Shown: positions 25,301-34,708, counted from the first letter of the stretch. The stretch is 38,500 nt of DNA from Symbiodinium natans (GCA_905221605.1 CAJNDS010000557.1:926517-965016), one strand, 5' to 3'. A program made the numbers and translations. The notes: generated from the sequence alone by a model not told the origin.

Positions 25301-28235
25301 GCTGACCGCTCTGCATGTGGGCCTCGCCGCGGGTAGAGCTGGCGAGTGCAAACTGTGCGTTACGGGTTTCTCAGCTGGGTCGTATACGGGCGCTGCTGTG
25401 GCTATCGCTTGGCATGAGCGCCAAAAGCTTCCTGACTGCAAGGGCGATTTTGTCCACATCAAGGCACGTTTGGGCGGCGTTGCCATGCCACGGGCCATGC
25501 TGCAATATATCCTGGGTTCGGAATTGCGGCACGCTGTTAGTCTTGTCCATCATGAGAGTGACCAGCTTTGTATCTTCCGGCCCAGCCAGGCAGCAAGGAC
25601 GCAAGCGATTGGCGCGGGCGCGCGTCTCTACTACTTCACTGGACCTGAGTCACTTGGCAGTGGTGGACACTCTTATGGTCACTTTGTCCACAGTGAAGAG
25701 CTATTCCAGCTCACGCCGGGGGATTATGTGCATAAGGAATTGACTAAAAAGATTTGCGGCTTGGCCGACCCCCGGATGGATCGCACAGTGCGAGCAGGTT
25801 TGATGGGGGTTGCGTGTGGCTCTGTCCAGCTTTCGGATAAGTCTAAAACTTTCATCAACTCCGTGCTGGGACGGCAAATCAGACGCCCCGATATGGAGGC
25901 TTTTCTCCGGATACCTTCCGCTGAGAACCGGAGCATTGCAAGTCTCCGTGCTGACTGTACCCAAGTCCTCCTGACGGATGCCAAGCCGCATCTGGCTGAT
26001 TTGCCGCCCCCGTATCATGAACTTGGTCCCACGATGAAACTAGTTTTGGGTATGTGGCTCCCCCACCTGTCGTTAGAGCGCCTGGTTGACATGCTGGGTT
26101 ATCAGTTTTTAGCCATGGCCTCGGAAGCAGAAATCGAGGAGGAGCCCTCGGAACAGTATCACTACCCAGAGCAAGCTGCGGTCAAGCGGGCCGCCACCCC
26201 TGTGGCGATAAAGCCCGGCACGCATACATGGCCAATCTGCCTTCTCCATCGAGTTTACCCAAGGGCATCGGTCATGCTCCTTACACCGGAGTTGGCGGAT
26301 GTCCCTGACTGGGCTAAAAAGTGGTTTGCTGTCGCTGGTAAAGTGCCGGCCAAGGGCACTGCTTTGCTGGTTACCTTGAGAGAAGACAAGGGGGATGTGG
26401 CCTACCCAGGCATGTTTATAGAGCTCCTTGCCCCGAAGAAGCTTTTCACCGGCCCTGGAGAAAGTAAGGCCATGCAGCCAGTCAATATAACCATTGCCCT
26501 GCTCTTGACTGATGAACAGCACAACCAATTCGCGCAACGACCCTCACTGCCGAGAGTCAGCCAGCTTGAGGTTCTGCCCGGAGGAGCCTCTACCCCGCTT
26601 TGGGATGCTCTGTTACACATGCCTAGGGAAAGGCAGCATGTTGCATTGGGCGTTCCGCTAGAAGACTCGCCTCTTGATGCCATCCGGCAGCCACTGTGGT
26701 TGCCGGGCTTTCTCACAGATCTAGTGCTTGTCCTCCTTATCGGGCTAGTGGTGAGAGGGAACTGGCACGACACATGGGCACAGCTCATTCACCCGGAGGT
26801 CTGCCAAGTCTTCAGAGGCAAGCACGAAACGCAAGCTGCGCAGGCATCGCTTACTGCGGGCCCGGGGGCTTCCAACCCCTTGCAAAGCTTCCTCAACCTT
26901 TGGCTTACGGAGGAACAATCCTATCGCAAAGAATGGACGCCAACGCTGCTGAGTGGCGTGTTAGCTACGCTGCCTGACTCTCCGCTGCCCGGCCAAGAGG
27001 ACGCCCGGACTCCTGCGCTGTGGCATGCGGAGTGTCTACGCCTGTCCCATGACTCGTTGAGCAACGAGCACGATCCGAGGACTCGAGCCAGCATCTTTGC
27101 GCTCGCGGTTGGTCCCGCCTTCCTTACGCGCCTCTGTGATACCTTTTGGGGGGCGGACGGACACCTGGCAGCGCTGCTGGGAGCGTGTTCGTACGGCCTG
27201 GCCGCTAATCGTACTTCTGTATTCATAACGGGTGCGCCCGGCAGCGGGAAGACACGATCCTGCGCGTTTCTAGGAGTACTCCTTGCGTGCCTGACGAGCC
27301 GGCTCACCCTGTACACCGCTCATGGCAATGAATCGGTTCGGGCCTATGTCGAAGCGGTTGATAGGCTCACGACTGCTAGCAATGAATTTGTTCGCAGCCG
27401 CATCGTTCGCATACCGGGTAACAAGGAGAAGGACACACATAAGCTCCCTTTTGATGTGCACGATTTGTACCGGGGGCTACTTGTAGCCACGACACATGGT
27501 ACGATTGTGGCAAGGCTTAGCTTTCCCTACTCGCAGCTCATTAACCGTCTAAAGGATGTTGAGTTGCTCCTCCGAGATGAAGCCCAGCAATTGGGCACGC
27601 CTGGTTCCAACACCATTCTGGCGCACATCAAGCATGCACTTGATGTCATGATTGGCGACCACAGACAGCCCGCTGGAGGATCGCGACCCAATTACCACTT
27701 CGTCACGGAGTTGCTGGAGCAAAAGATTTGTGGCCTCAATGCGGTCCCTGCCGACCTCCACACGCCAGCCACCTTGCCTGCGGCCCTTTTGCGGCAAACG
27801 GCCCAAAGTTCCGGCCCGTGGAAAAAGGGACAAGGCGAGATGCCCTCTTGGGGCAAGCCCCACCGTTCCTCTGGAGCGTCTGAGGTATTGTTCTCAGCGG
27901 TCTCGATGCTGGAATCGATTCTCTGTATGAGCATCGTCAAACCGAAGCAAGCTGAGACAGTCATGCAGGCCGCCGGGCTGAAGGCCATTGTCGGGCCGGC
28001 TGTCAACCTCTCGCTCTGTTCATCCATGCGCCTCCCTCCTGAGATTGCTGCCATTCTATACGCATGTCGGTACTCGGAGGCGTGCCGCTTCGAGCTGATA
28101 GGCGGCTACGTATGCCACCAGGCCCCACGATGCAGCACCTGCTCGGGCGGCCACTGCGTAGCCTTGCAGGCAGGTGGATGGAAACGTGTCGATGGGTACG
28201 GGTGCAAGATCAGGATGAGACCCAAACCAAGCTAG
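25257..28235 (+). CDS. Large broken gene, part 3: alpha/beta-hydrolase-like segment fused to SF1 helicase
   Basis: The first 160 residues carry GFSAGS (residues 37-42), which fits the GxSxG nucleophile elbow, then HHESD (98-102, candidate acid D102), then GHSYGH (137-142, candidate His). That is the Ser-Asp-His order of alpha/beta hydrolases. A hydrophobic stretch lies near 485-500. Helicase motifs follow: Walker A GAPGSGKT at 659-666, Walker B/motif II DEAQQ at 774-778 and motif III GDHRQP at 800-805, as in Upf1-like superfamily 1 helicases. After SMRLPPEIAAILYACRYSEA the frame loses helicase sense, and the remaining motifs continue in the frame of part 4, so a shift lies at about 28150-28190. 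Confidence 0.75.
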   Translation: MCPALAHLHMPHTAALTALHVGLAAGRAGECKLCVTGFSAGSYTGAAVAIAWHERQKLPDCKGDFVHIKARLGGVAMPRAMLQYILGSELRHAVSLVHHESDQLCIFRPSQAARTQAIGAGARLYYFTGPESLGSGGHSYGHFVHSEELFQLTPGDYVHKELTKKICGLADPRMDRTVRAGLMGVACGSVQLSDKSKTFINSVLGRQIRRPDMEAFLRIPSAENRSIASLRADCTQVLLTDAKPHLADLPPPYHELGPTMKLVLGMWLPHLSLERLVDMLGYQFLAMASEAEIEEEPSEQYHYPEQAAVKRAATPVAIKPGTHTWPICLLHRVYPRASVMLLTPELADVPDWAKKWFAVAGKVPAKGTALLVTLREDKGDVAYPGMFIELLAPKKLFTGPGESKAMQPVNITIALLLTDEQHNQFAQRPSLPRVSQLEVLPGGASTPLWDALLHMPRERQHVALGVPLEDSPLDAIRQPLWLPGFLTDLVLVLLIGLVVRGNWHDTWAQLIHPEVCQVFRGKHETQAAQASLTAGPGASNPLQSFLNLWLTEEQSYRKEWTPTLLSGVLATLPDSPLPGQEDARTPALWHAECLRLSHDSLSNEHDPRTRASIFALAVGPAFLTRLCDTFWGADGHLAALLGACSYGLAANRTSVFITGAPGSGKTRSCAFLGVLLACLTSRLTLYTAHGNESVRAYVEAVDRLTTASNEFVRSRIVRIPGNKEKDTHKLPFDVHDLYRGLLVATTHGTIVARLSFPYSQLINRLKDVELLLRDEAQQLGTPGSNTILAHIKHALDVMIGDHRQPAGGSRPNYHFVTELLEQKICGLNAVPADLHTPATLPAALLRQTAQSSGPWKKGQGEMPSWGKPHRSSGASEVLFSAVSMLESILCMSIVKPKQAETVMQAAGLKAIVGPAVNLSLCSSMRLPPEIAAILYACRYSEACRFELIGGYVCHQAPRCSTCSGGHCVALQAGGWKRVDGYGCKIRMRPKPS

Positions 28236-29578
28236 GCAGAAGCTACGACCTCAGCATGGTCCTGGCGGACATTGTGCTCACTTTTGGGCACCAGGTCTAT
28301 CCTGACTCCCCTATCGGGATGGTCTCTCAGTATGCCAGGATTACCCAAATGAAGTTTATGCTGCAGTTGAGTCTCCCCGCGGACCCACTGGGCGATGACG
28401 ATATGAGCCTACTTGAAGCCTGCCAAACCGCGGAAGATTTCCCGCTGACTGGCGCGCCCAACACTTGGAGCCTTGTGACGTTTCGGACCTTCCTCATGAA
28501 TCGCATAGGGTCCCTTAAACGCTTCTTCGGCGCTATCACCACGGCCTGCTCCACTGGCCCCACATTTGGGATATGTGTCTTTGTGACATGTCGGGCTTCT
28601 GGATTCCTGTTTAGTAGCGAGGCAGGGTTTGCCCGAGCCACCTCCTCCTTCACGAGAGGGCTTGGGGCTTTGGTTTTCGTGGCACCGCACTACTCTGATG
28701 GTATAGGTGCATGCTTCCAAATGGCGGCCTGCGCAACCGGGGGCCTAATTGAATGCGCTGAATATGTGCGCACACAAGCCAGCTTGTGGAGCATGGATGG
28801 CCCTGGCATTGCAACGGCACTACACAAGCAAGCCTTCCGAGAACGGACAGTTGCCAGCATCGTGCTGCCTGCGGAACGCAAAGTTGGGCTGGACCTCTTT
28901 GGAACACCACCCCTGCATCAAGCGTGGGCTTTGAAGGCCACCTGGGGAGATAAGCGGGAGGTTTTTTACCACACACTTCAGCAAGAAGGATGGGGGAGTC
29001 CCTCTTTCACCTCCAACTCCTACTCGGGCACCATTGTTAGTCTGCAAACGCGCGGCTTCGTCCTGGAGCCCCTGCCCAATGCTGTGTACTGTGTCCCCTT
29101 CCAGCCGGTGAGGGAAGGAGATGGGGTCGCCCAGTACCTCACCTGCTTGCTAGGGGACACCAGCATTAGGATGCCGCCCAAGCGGGGATCGGCTCAACGC
29201 GCTGACCCGGCTTTCGAACACAAGGCCAGCATACTGCGAGCCCCCCGTGGTCTTCACCTCCTACCGGTTCGTACGGGTAAGGCTGCCTCCGAAACTGCGA
29301 TTGATGTGGACTCTCCGGGAAACAGCCCTGTGCCCGCGGGTAGTCACAGTCCCGACGTGGTAGTTGCCACTGCAGTCGAGTTTCCTCGCCGCAGCAGTCG
29401 CCAGCCCAAGGTGAGGCTACCACAAACGCGTGCCATGGCGAGCGGTGGGGTACACCATGGCTCCAGCCTCGGGCCGCGAGGGGCTCCATTGCGGCAGCTG
29501 TCAGCCCGCCTCCGCCAGCTAGACGGGACGTTTCCCGAACCCCTTGCGGCACCCCAACGCGGGAGAGAGGACCACTGA
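28170..29578 (+). CDS. Large broken gene, part 4: helicase C-terminal lobe and linker
   Basis: The frame is open from 28064, but sense begins near 28180 (RWVRVQDQDETQ). It has GMVSQYARITQMKFML, like motif IV/V-side sequences of Upf1-type helicases (IGVISPY-type), and FARATSSFTRGLGALVFVAP, which matches the position and shape of the final LTRAR-type motif with variant residues. Whether ATP-coupled function survives is doubtful, because the usual TRAR arginines are altered. The last 130 residues are a low-complexity Ser/Pro/Arg linker ending at 29578. Confidence 0.65.
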
Positions 29579-29659
29579 CGAAGGAGCCTGCAACGAAAGA
29601 TGCGGTTGTGCCGGCCGCGAGTCCTATTGCTCTGGATGCTTGTGTGACGACTCCCTCTA

Positions 29660-30175
29660 GTGAAGCTGATCACAGGATCGGAGGGGGGTAGCGCCGCCTT
29701 GTGTCCACCCCGTAGTGGCGGCAACATTAGGGACCCGCCGCCTGGCGTACGACGTCCACCCAGCCCCCGGACACGGCCCACGCACACAGCATCTCCGGAC
29801 GGGATTAGGACGGTTGAGGCGTCACAGCCCCCTTGCGCTAAGTCTCCCACGGACTCACTTGGCCTGACGGAACCAAAATCGGATCTCCCTATGCCTCCCC
29901 ATGGCCTGACGCCCATCCCCGCCAGGCCTGTGCCCGCTGTCCAAGCTCGCAAGGAAAGTCGGCCTCTCGCTTTGGACGAAGACGGCTCTCAACAGCTGGA
30001 ACCACCAAAAGCCAAGCCTCGAGGGCCTAGCGAGCCCAGCGGCGCCCGCGATCCCAGCGCTCCAGCCTGCGCAACCATCATGCAGAGCAACACATTTCGG
30101 TCTGTGATCTCATGTGGCGCGCGCTTGCAGCGGGACATCACTTTGGTAAGAATGTCAAACCTCGGCCCTACATGA
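29660..30175 (+). CDS. Proline-rich linker frame
   Basis: A 171-codon frame in phase with part 4 but beyond its stop. It is rich in Pro, Arg and Ser with no globular texture until the last 25 residues. It probably represents the linker between the helicase and the C-terminal region; the stretch 29579-29659 reads as protein-like in another frame (EPATKDAVVPAASPIALDAC). Confidence 0.4.
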   Translation: MKLITGSEGGSAALCPPRSGGNIRDPPPGVRRPPSPRTRPTHTASPDGIRTVEASQPPCAKSPTDSLGLTEPKSDLPMPPHGLTPIPARPVPAVQARKESRPLALDEDGSQQLEPPKAKPRGPSEPSGARDPSAPACATIMQSNTFRSVISCGARLQRDITLVRMSNLGPT

Positions 30176-31881
30176 ACCTGCGTGACTCGCAACACCTCAC
30201 AACACACTGCCAGCAGCTTCGGGCATATAGGGCCTATGAGGTGTTTTTGAACGGCGTACCGAACCAGCTGCAAGACTCGGGTATGCTGCTCGGAATCGCT
30301 GACACGCTACTGCATCTGCCTGAAACGTTTCCGGCAGCGTATTTGAAGGTTTATGACCCTATCATCACGCAGTGCCTTAGATTGTCGGGGGCATTGCAGC
30401 ATTTCGACCTTGCTGAAATGTTGGATTGCCCGGTCCCGCAGCTGGACAAAGCGAGGCTTTCGGAGTCCCTGGTGGGGTATGGCTTTCTTACCACAGCGCA
30501 GTACATCGCGGATCTTTTCTCTGCGGTGTCGGACTTGCCGAGTGTCATCAATGCCAGTTTTCCTGCAATGCTCAGCTACGCTGACCCAGATTATTGGCTG
30601 GGTGCACTTCTGCTCGCATTCGAGTCCCACCAAAAAGGTCCCCTGGAGCGTACGGCAGGGCTGCCCATTGTTCTTGGTTTTCCTGAATCTGACAATAAAA
30701 TTACTGACCTGCAGATCAATGTGCCGCCTGCAGCCATGGTGGCCTTCTTGGCTGGCCGCGCTTATCGGTGTCCCACGTGCCCTACTACCAAATATGTGAT
30801 GGACGCGCACAGTGGACTGCCACAAGTCACTGGCCAAGCCTCCCAAGAAGCCTTGCAGGCATGGGCCGCAGCTGCTAAGCACACGGACGTGGAAACGGCC
30901 AGGCTTGCCCAGCCCAGCCTGAATACGTTCCTAGGCATCACGCTGCAGGGCACACAGACACTTGGGCAAAGGCACTATCAAGAATTTAGGCCGGACCTCC
31001 CCCCTGCCCATTTCCTTGACGCCATCCGGCTTGCTCTTGCGGCCTCGGTGGCCAACCAAAACATTGAACATTTTTGGTCAGTTTTTAACTTGGAATGGCC
31101 TGACACTTCTCACAGAATGGCTGTTTTTCTACGGCGAGTGTTGCCCCTAGAGTGCTTGCTCTCCTCGCCCTGTGCTGCGCCTGTGGAAGCGAACACTGCA
31201 GCAACCTCGCCGGAGGTCGTCAGCATCTCTTCCGAAACTAACGAAGGCTCTCCCTGCCCGATGGATGACATGTCAGACGCGGAGGACGAACCCGAGGCAC
31301 AGGTGAATGATTGGCGCTTCTCGGAGCTGCGAACCACTGACCTTGCAGCTTTGCGAGAAGTGGATGTCTCCGCCCCTTTCCGGCTGCCAGTCATCTTTGA
31401 TGCGCATTGGAAAGGGATCAGCACCACACCCACCAAGCATGGGCCCCAACGTCCCCAAAATGCGTGGTATGACGCAGCCACTGCTCATTGGGCTGCCATT
31501 AAGGGGCTCATGCGAGCCAAACATCCAACCAAGCAGCGCCTCAACAGCTTCTGGTTTAGGATGTACTGTCATGGCACCCCCAAGGACCCTGAGCCTTCGG
31601 CCCTGCGTGCTGCAGTTACCTCCTTCCCCTTTCAGTATAAGGACGAAGGTGTTGTGCAGTACAGGCAAATCCAGGAAGCTGTCCGGGTGATGTGGCACGC
31701 GGCCCAAACCTCAATGACAAGATACATGCGTATCCCCATTCCGGACGGCATCCCTGAGTGGGGGGTTGAGGAGCAAGAGCTGCCTCCAATGCAGGTCATG
31801 CCCAGCCGAGGGAGGCGCTCCCATACCACCTCAGCTGGCCATCGCTCCCGGCGTCCGGACTGGGATGGCTCCTGGCAATAG
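30112..31881 (+). CDS. C-terminal region of the block, 589 codons, unknown family
   Basis: A long uninterrupted frame with even, protein-like texture. It has a hydrophobic-helical N-terminal half (LLGIADTLLHLPETFPAAYL, YWLGALLLAFESHQ), a CPTC pair near residue 223 and an acidic linker near 365-400 (MDDMSDAEDEPEA). A conserved-looking C-terminal part follows (HWKGIS, HWAAIKGLM, FWFRMYCHGTP), then a basic tail. No domain is recognised. It overlaps the preceding linker frame by 64 nt in a different phase, so it may be the end of the same large protein or a separate gene starting at this Met. Confidence 0.6.
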   Translation: MWRALAAGHHFGKNVKPRPYMNLRDSQHLTTHCQQLRAYRAYEVFLNGVPNQLQDSGMLLGIADTLLHLPETFPAAYLKVYDPIITQCLRLSGALQHFDLAEMLDCPVPQLDKARLSESLVGYGFLTTAQYIADLFSAVSDLPSVINASFPAMLSYADPDYWLGALLLAFESHQKGPLERTAGLPIVLGFPESDNKITDLQINVPPAAMVAFLAGRAYRCPTCPTTKYVMDAHSGLPQVTGQASQEALQAWAAAAKHTDVETARLAQPSLNTFLGITLQGTQTLGQRHYQEFRPDLPPAHFLDAIRLALAASVANQNIEHFWSVFNLEWPDTSHRMAVFLRRVLPLECLLSSPCAAPVEANTAATSPEVVSISSETNEGSPCPMDDMSDAEDEPEAQVNDWRFSELRTTDLAALREVDVSAPFRLPVIFDAHWKGISTTPTKHGPQRPQNAWYDAATAHWAAIKGLMRAKHPTKQRLNSFWFRMYCHGTPKDPEPSALRAAVTSFPFQYKDEGVVQYRQIQEAVRVMWHAAQTSMTRYMRIPIPDGIPEWGVEEQELPPMQVMPSRGRRSHTTSAGHRSRRPDWDGSWQ

Positions 31882-31962
31882 ACAGCAAACTGTCATCTGA
31901 GGGCTCCTACTGACGCCATGCGAACGCACCATTGAGTCCTTTCATGGCATGCTGCCTAGCGT

Positions 31963-31980
31963 GATGTGAGCCCTCACATC
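31963..31980 (+). repeat. Hairpin GATGTGA-GCCC-TCACATC, copy R1
   Basis: Perfect 7-bp arms. Compared with the copy at 21748, both arms have changed (C to T, and G to A) so pairing is kept. Only about 50 bp around it resembles the parent sequence. Confidence 0.6.
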
Positions 31981-32039
31981 TCCTCACCGCTACATGCCGC
32001 AAGACTACCTCGGGATACTCTTGGTTTGGCAACCCTCTC

Positions 32040-32229
32040 GTGGCCTATGCCACGGATTGGATCGTGCTTGTCTTTTGTGTGCTTACAGCTTGCAGCTGCG
32101 AACACCCTTCTGGGTCGGCCCCGCGGTGTGCCTGTGGGAACGGGGGGCCTTTCTTTCGTGGTTGCTCCACTGGCCATCTGCCACGGACTACCCTGGACCG
32201 GTCCTGCCTGGATGTTCCAGCTTTGTCAT
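32040..32229. other. Decayed sequence between repeat copies
   Basis: No gene is seen. A short segment at 32170-32225 (CTCCACTGGCCATCTGCCAC...GGACCGGTCCTGCC) is related to the 176-bp repeat units further on. Confidence 0.4.
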
Positions 32230-32690
32230 CGGTAAAACGGCCAATCTTCCTTTCCTCTGCCCCCTCTTGGTGGGCAGGTTGCCCGCTTCTATGTGCTACG
32301 ACCGTGTGTGAACCCCTCGGACTTGAGTGTTGACCATCTCTCGTCTGGACGGTGACACCCCCGTGTCGTACAACGGCGTCATGCCAATTGGGAGAGACCA
32401 GCTAGGGGATGCTGCTTCTGGGCTGTGGACACTTCTACGCGGAGATAAGGTTCCCACTTCCCTGGCAATTGCCATCGAGCACCTGTGGACAACCTGGCCT
32501 TCACGAGAGCCATTCTCGCCTGTGCTTGGGTTGCTGCGGGGTTCCCTGCCTGCTTGGGTGTATATCTCTGCTTGCGTCAAAGCAGCCATACATGACTACC
32601 TCCCCATCGGTAGGTGGCCAAGCGTGATGTGAGCCCTCACATCTCCTCGCCGACGTCTGTCGGTTTGGGCATGGAGGGTCTGATTCTGGT
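32230..32690 (+). pseudogene. Decayed copy R2 of the 21.3-21.8 kb coding segment
   Basis: The order of matching blocks follows the parent: TCTTCCT..CTTGCCCC/CTCTGCCCC, GAGCCCCTTGGCC/GAACCCCTCGGAC, then GCTGTGGACACTTCTACGCGGAG, GCCATCGAGCACCTGTGG and ACAACCTGGCCTTC. It ends with the hairpin at 32626-32643 and GTTTGGGCATGG. Indels destroy the reading frame. Confidence 0.6.
32626..32643 (+). repeat. Hairpin GATGTGA-GCCC-TCACATC, copy R2
   Basis: Identical to the hairpin at 31963-31980, embedded in decayed copy R2. Confidence 0.6.
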
Positions 32691-32754
32691 TATTGAACCC
32701 TCAACCCTCACCGGCCAAGGTGATAGTTTCTTGGCCTTGAGTGCGAAGTTTCGA

Positions 32755-32850
32755 CTGGGGGACTCTCCCGCTTCCTGCGGGGCAGGTGGGGTCCCCGCCT
32801 GCTTGGGTTTACCTGATGGCTCTGACTGGAACGAAGCAGTCAAGCCTGCT
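32755..32850 (+). pseudogene. Partial decayed copy R4 of the same segment
   Basis: CGGGGCAGGTGGGGTCCCCG, GCCTGCTTGGGTTTACCTGA and TGGAACGAAGCAGTCAA match the parent blocks that encode GQAGSPPAWMLPDG and WTKAV. Little else of the parent remains. Confidence 0.5.
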
Positions 32851-33131
32851 TTGGCCGTCGGACGAGACTCTTGTGAGTCAAAAGCACGTTGCGCCTTGTG
32901 CTCGGAGAGGCTCCACTGGCTGACCACCATGGAGTGCTCTGGGCTGGTCCTACCCTTTGTTCTTGCCGTTAAGTCCCCAGGCTGACCACCATGGGGCAAC
33001 TTTCTACTTCGGATCAAGAAGGTTGACACCTGCAACGTCCCGTGCCAAGGCACGACTATGCCCCACCTGTGATGGCGGACTTGTGAACCTTCTCGTGAAC
33101 GGCCTTGGCTGGTGCTGAATGTATTCGCATC

Positions 33132-33277
33132 GGTGGCTGCATGATGGTGGTTTTGTGAATCTGGCAACGTCGCCTTTTGCGACGCACCTGCGCACTCGGT
33201 GCTACATGTGTGCTCCCGGCCTCTTCGACGATTTCGAGTACTGAGTGCACAGGGTGACCTAGCAGTTCGGCGCGCTG
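33132..33277 (+). repeat. Repeat T, copy 1
   Basis: Shares GGCTGCATGATGGTGGTTTT, GAATCTGGCAA, GACGATTTCGAGTACTGAGT and TAGCAGTTCGGCGCG with copy 2 at 34214-34360, with indels between. Confidence 0.65.
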
Positions 33278-33570
33278 GCTGTGGACACTTCTACGTGGAG
33301 ATTATGCACCCGCTGACTTGGCAGGGAGCCATTCCCCACTTGTAGAACAACCTGGCCCTCTTGAGACTCTAGAGGGTCACCCTCGTCTGAGCTTGGCCTG
33401 CGGCAGGACAAGTGGGCTCCCCGCCCGCGTGGATGTTACCTGAAGGCTCTGATTGGATCAAAGTAGCAATACCATGGAGATCCTTGCACTTCGGCACCAA
33501 TGTGATGTGAGCCCTCCCATCTCCTTACCGACGTACCTCGCGGGTTTGGGTTTGGAGGGACCTGATGCGT
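33278..33570 (+). pseudogene. Decayed copy R3 of the 21.5-21.8 kb coding segment
   Basis: The best-preserved downstream copy. It runs from GCTGTGGACACTTCTACGTG (parent GCGHFYVE) through TTATGCACCCGCTGACTTGG and CCCGCGTGGATGTTACC to the hairpin region and GTACCTCGCGGGTTTGGG. An in-frame TAG replaces Trp codon sequence (CACTTGTAGAACAACCTGGC), and one arm of the hairpin is mutated. Confidence 0.65.
33504..33521 (+). repeat. Hairpin copy R3, one mismatch
   Basis: GATGTGA-GCCC-TCCCATC: one substitution in the right arm breaks a pair. Confidence 0.55.
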
Positions 33571-33739
33571 GCCGACGCGCAGGCCAGCGCCAAGGTTGCG
33601 TGGCCTTGTGTGAGATGCCTGGACTGGGAGGTTCCTCGTTGTCATTATAAACCCTGTGGCGTTAAGGGTTTGGTAACTCGCTGTGGACTCTCCCCGTGGA
33701 ATCGGTAGCTGTAGCTACTCTCGCCCCCCCTCTGGCCGT

Positions 33740-34085
33740 GCGCGGGCACCTCTCTGGGTGGGCACTTGTGCGCCAGGTTGACTGGAGAACCCTGTGCTCG
33801 GAGCTACTCCACTGGCTGACCACCATGGAGTGCCCTGGGCCGGTCCTGCTTTGATTGTTCTTGCTGTCAAGTCCCCACTGGCTGACCTCCATGGGGCATA
33901 TGCCCCCTGTGCCGGGTGCGGACACCTCTCTGGGTGGGCACTTGTACGCCAAGGTGAATGGAGCACCCAGAGCTCGGAGCTACTCCACTGGCTGACCACC
34001 ATGGAGTGCCCTGGGCCGGTCTTGCCTTGATTGTTCTTGCTGTTAAGTCCCCACTGGCTGACCACCATGGGGCATATGCACACTT
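33740..34085 (+). repeat. 176-bp tandem repeat, two units
   Basis: CTACTCCACTGGCTGACCAC occurs at 33804 and 33980, 176 bp apart. The surrounding sequence (CACCTCTCTGGGTGGGCACT, GTGCCCTGGGCCGG, TTGATTGTTCTTGCTGT and CATGGGGCATATGC) is shared. A third, older copy lies at about 32899-32995. Within each unit the motif GGCTGACCACCATGG (GGCTGACCTCCATGG once) occurs twice. Confidence 0.8.
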
Positions 34086-34213
34086 TTCATCCCCCCTAGG
34101 GAGTCTGACTTGCAACATCCTTTCGCCATTGAGTGTCGGTTGTCTGTCCTTGACAACGAGTACGTGATCCGAACCTCTTCTGATGACCTCGGTTTGAATA
34201 ACCGCTGTCGCAC

Positions 34214-34360
34214 CAGTGGCTACATGATGGTGGTTTTGAGAATCTGGCAATGTCGCAATTTGCGATTCCCCCACAAGCTCTGTGCTTCCTTGTGAACCGG
34301 GACTTCGTTGACGACTTCGAGTACTGAGTCCGTGGGGTATCTAGTAGTTCAGCGCGATTG
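34214..34360 (+). repeat. Repeat T, copy 2
   Basis: Matches repeat T copy 1 at 33132-33277 across its length, offset 1,082 bp. The 176-bp repeat copies show nearly the same offset, so both may come from one older duplication of about 1.1 kb. Confidence 0.65.
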
Positions 34361-34700
34361 CTCGCTTTGTTTCTTTGGTGTTTGGTTGCTTGGTGGTTGC
34401 TTGGTGTGTCTGCGGATTGTGTGCGCTGACTTTGTTTCACCCTTTACGTCGAGCCCAACAAGACCGGCCTACTGTGCTACTGATGTAGTAAAGAGGCGTC
34501 AGTCCAAAAAAAAAAAGAGAAGTCTGAAATCAAAACTTGCGGCAGCCAGAATGGCTTGCAGGATCATCTTAAGCGGTCGAGGCCCCTTCGAGGTCCGTCG
34601 TGATGTTTTGAGTAGAGAATGAAGAGGACTTGGAGCCAGCTGCGGCTTAAAATTCTTTTCACATATGCTCCGAAAGAAGAGAGGCAGCCAGGGTTCGTCC
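34361..34700. other. Spacer, no gene seen
   Basis: GC content drops here. A 12-A run lies at about 34506-34517 with no identifiable retroposed gene in front of it. Confidence 0.4.
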
Positions 34701-34708
34701 GGGCTCGA

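Noticed and set aside
27549-27863. Minus-strand frames antisense to the helicase
   Set aside because: They mirror a well-supported coding frame with clear helicase motifs and have none of their own.
34506-34517. A-run as a poly(A) tail of a retroposed gene
   Set aside because: No intact or decayed gene body or flanking duplication could be identified in front of it.
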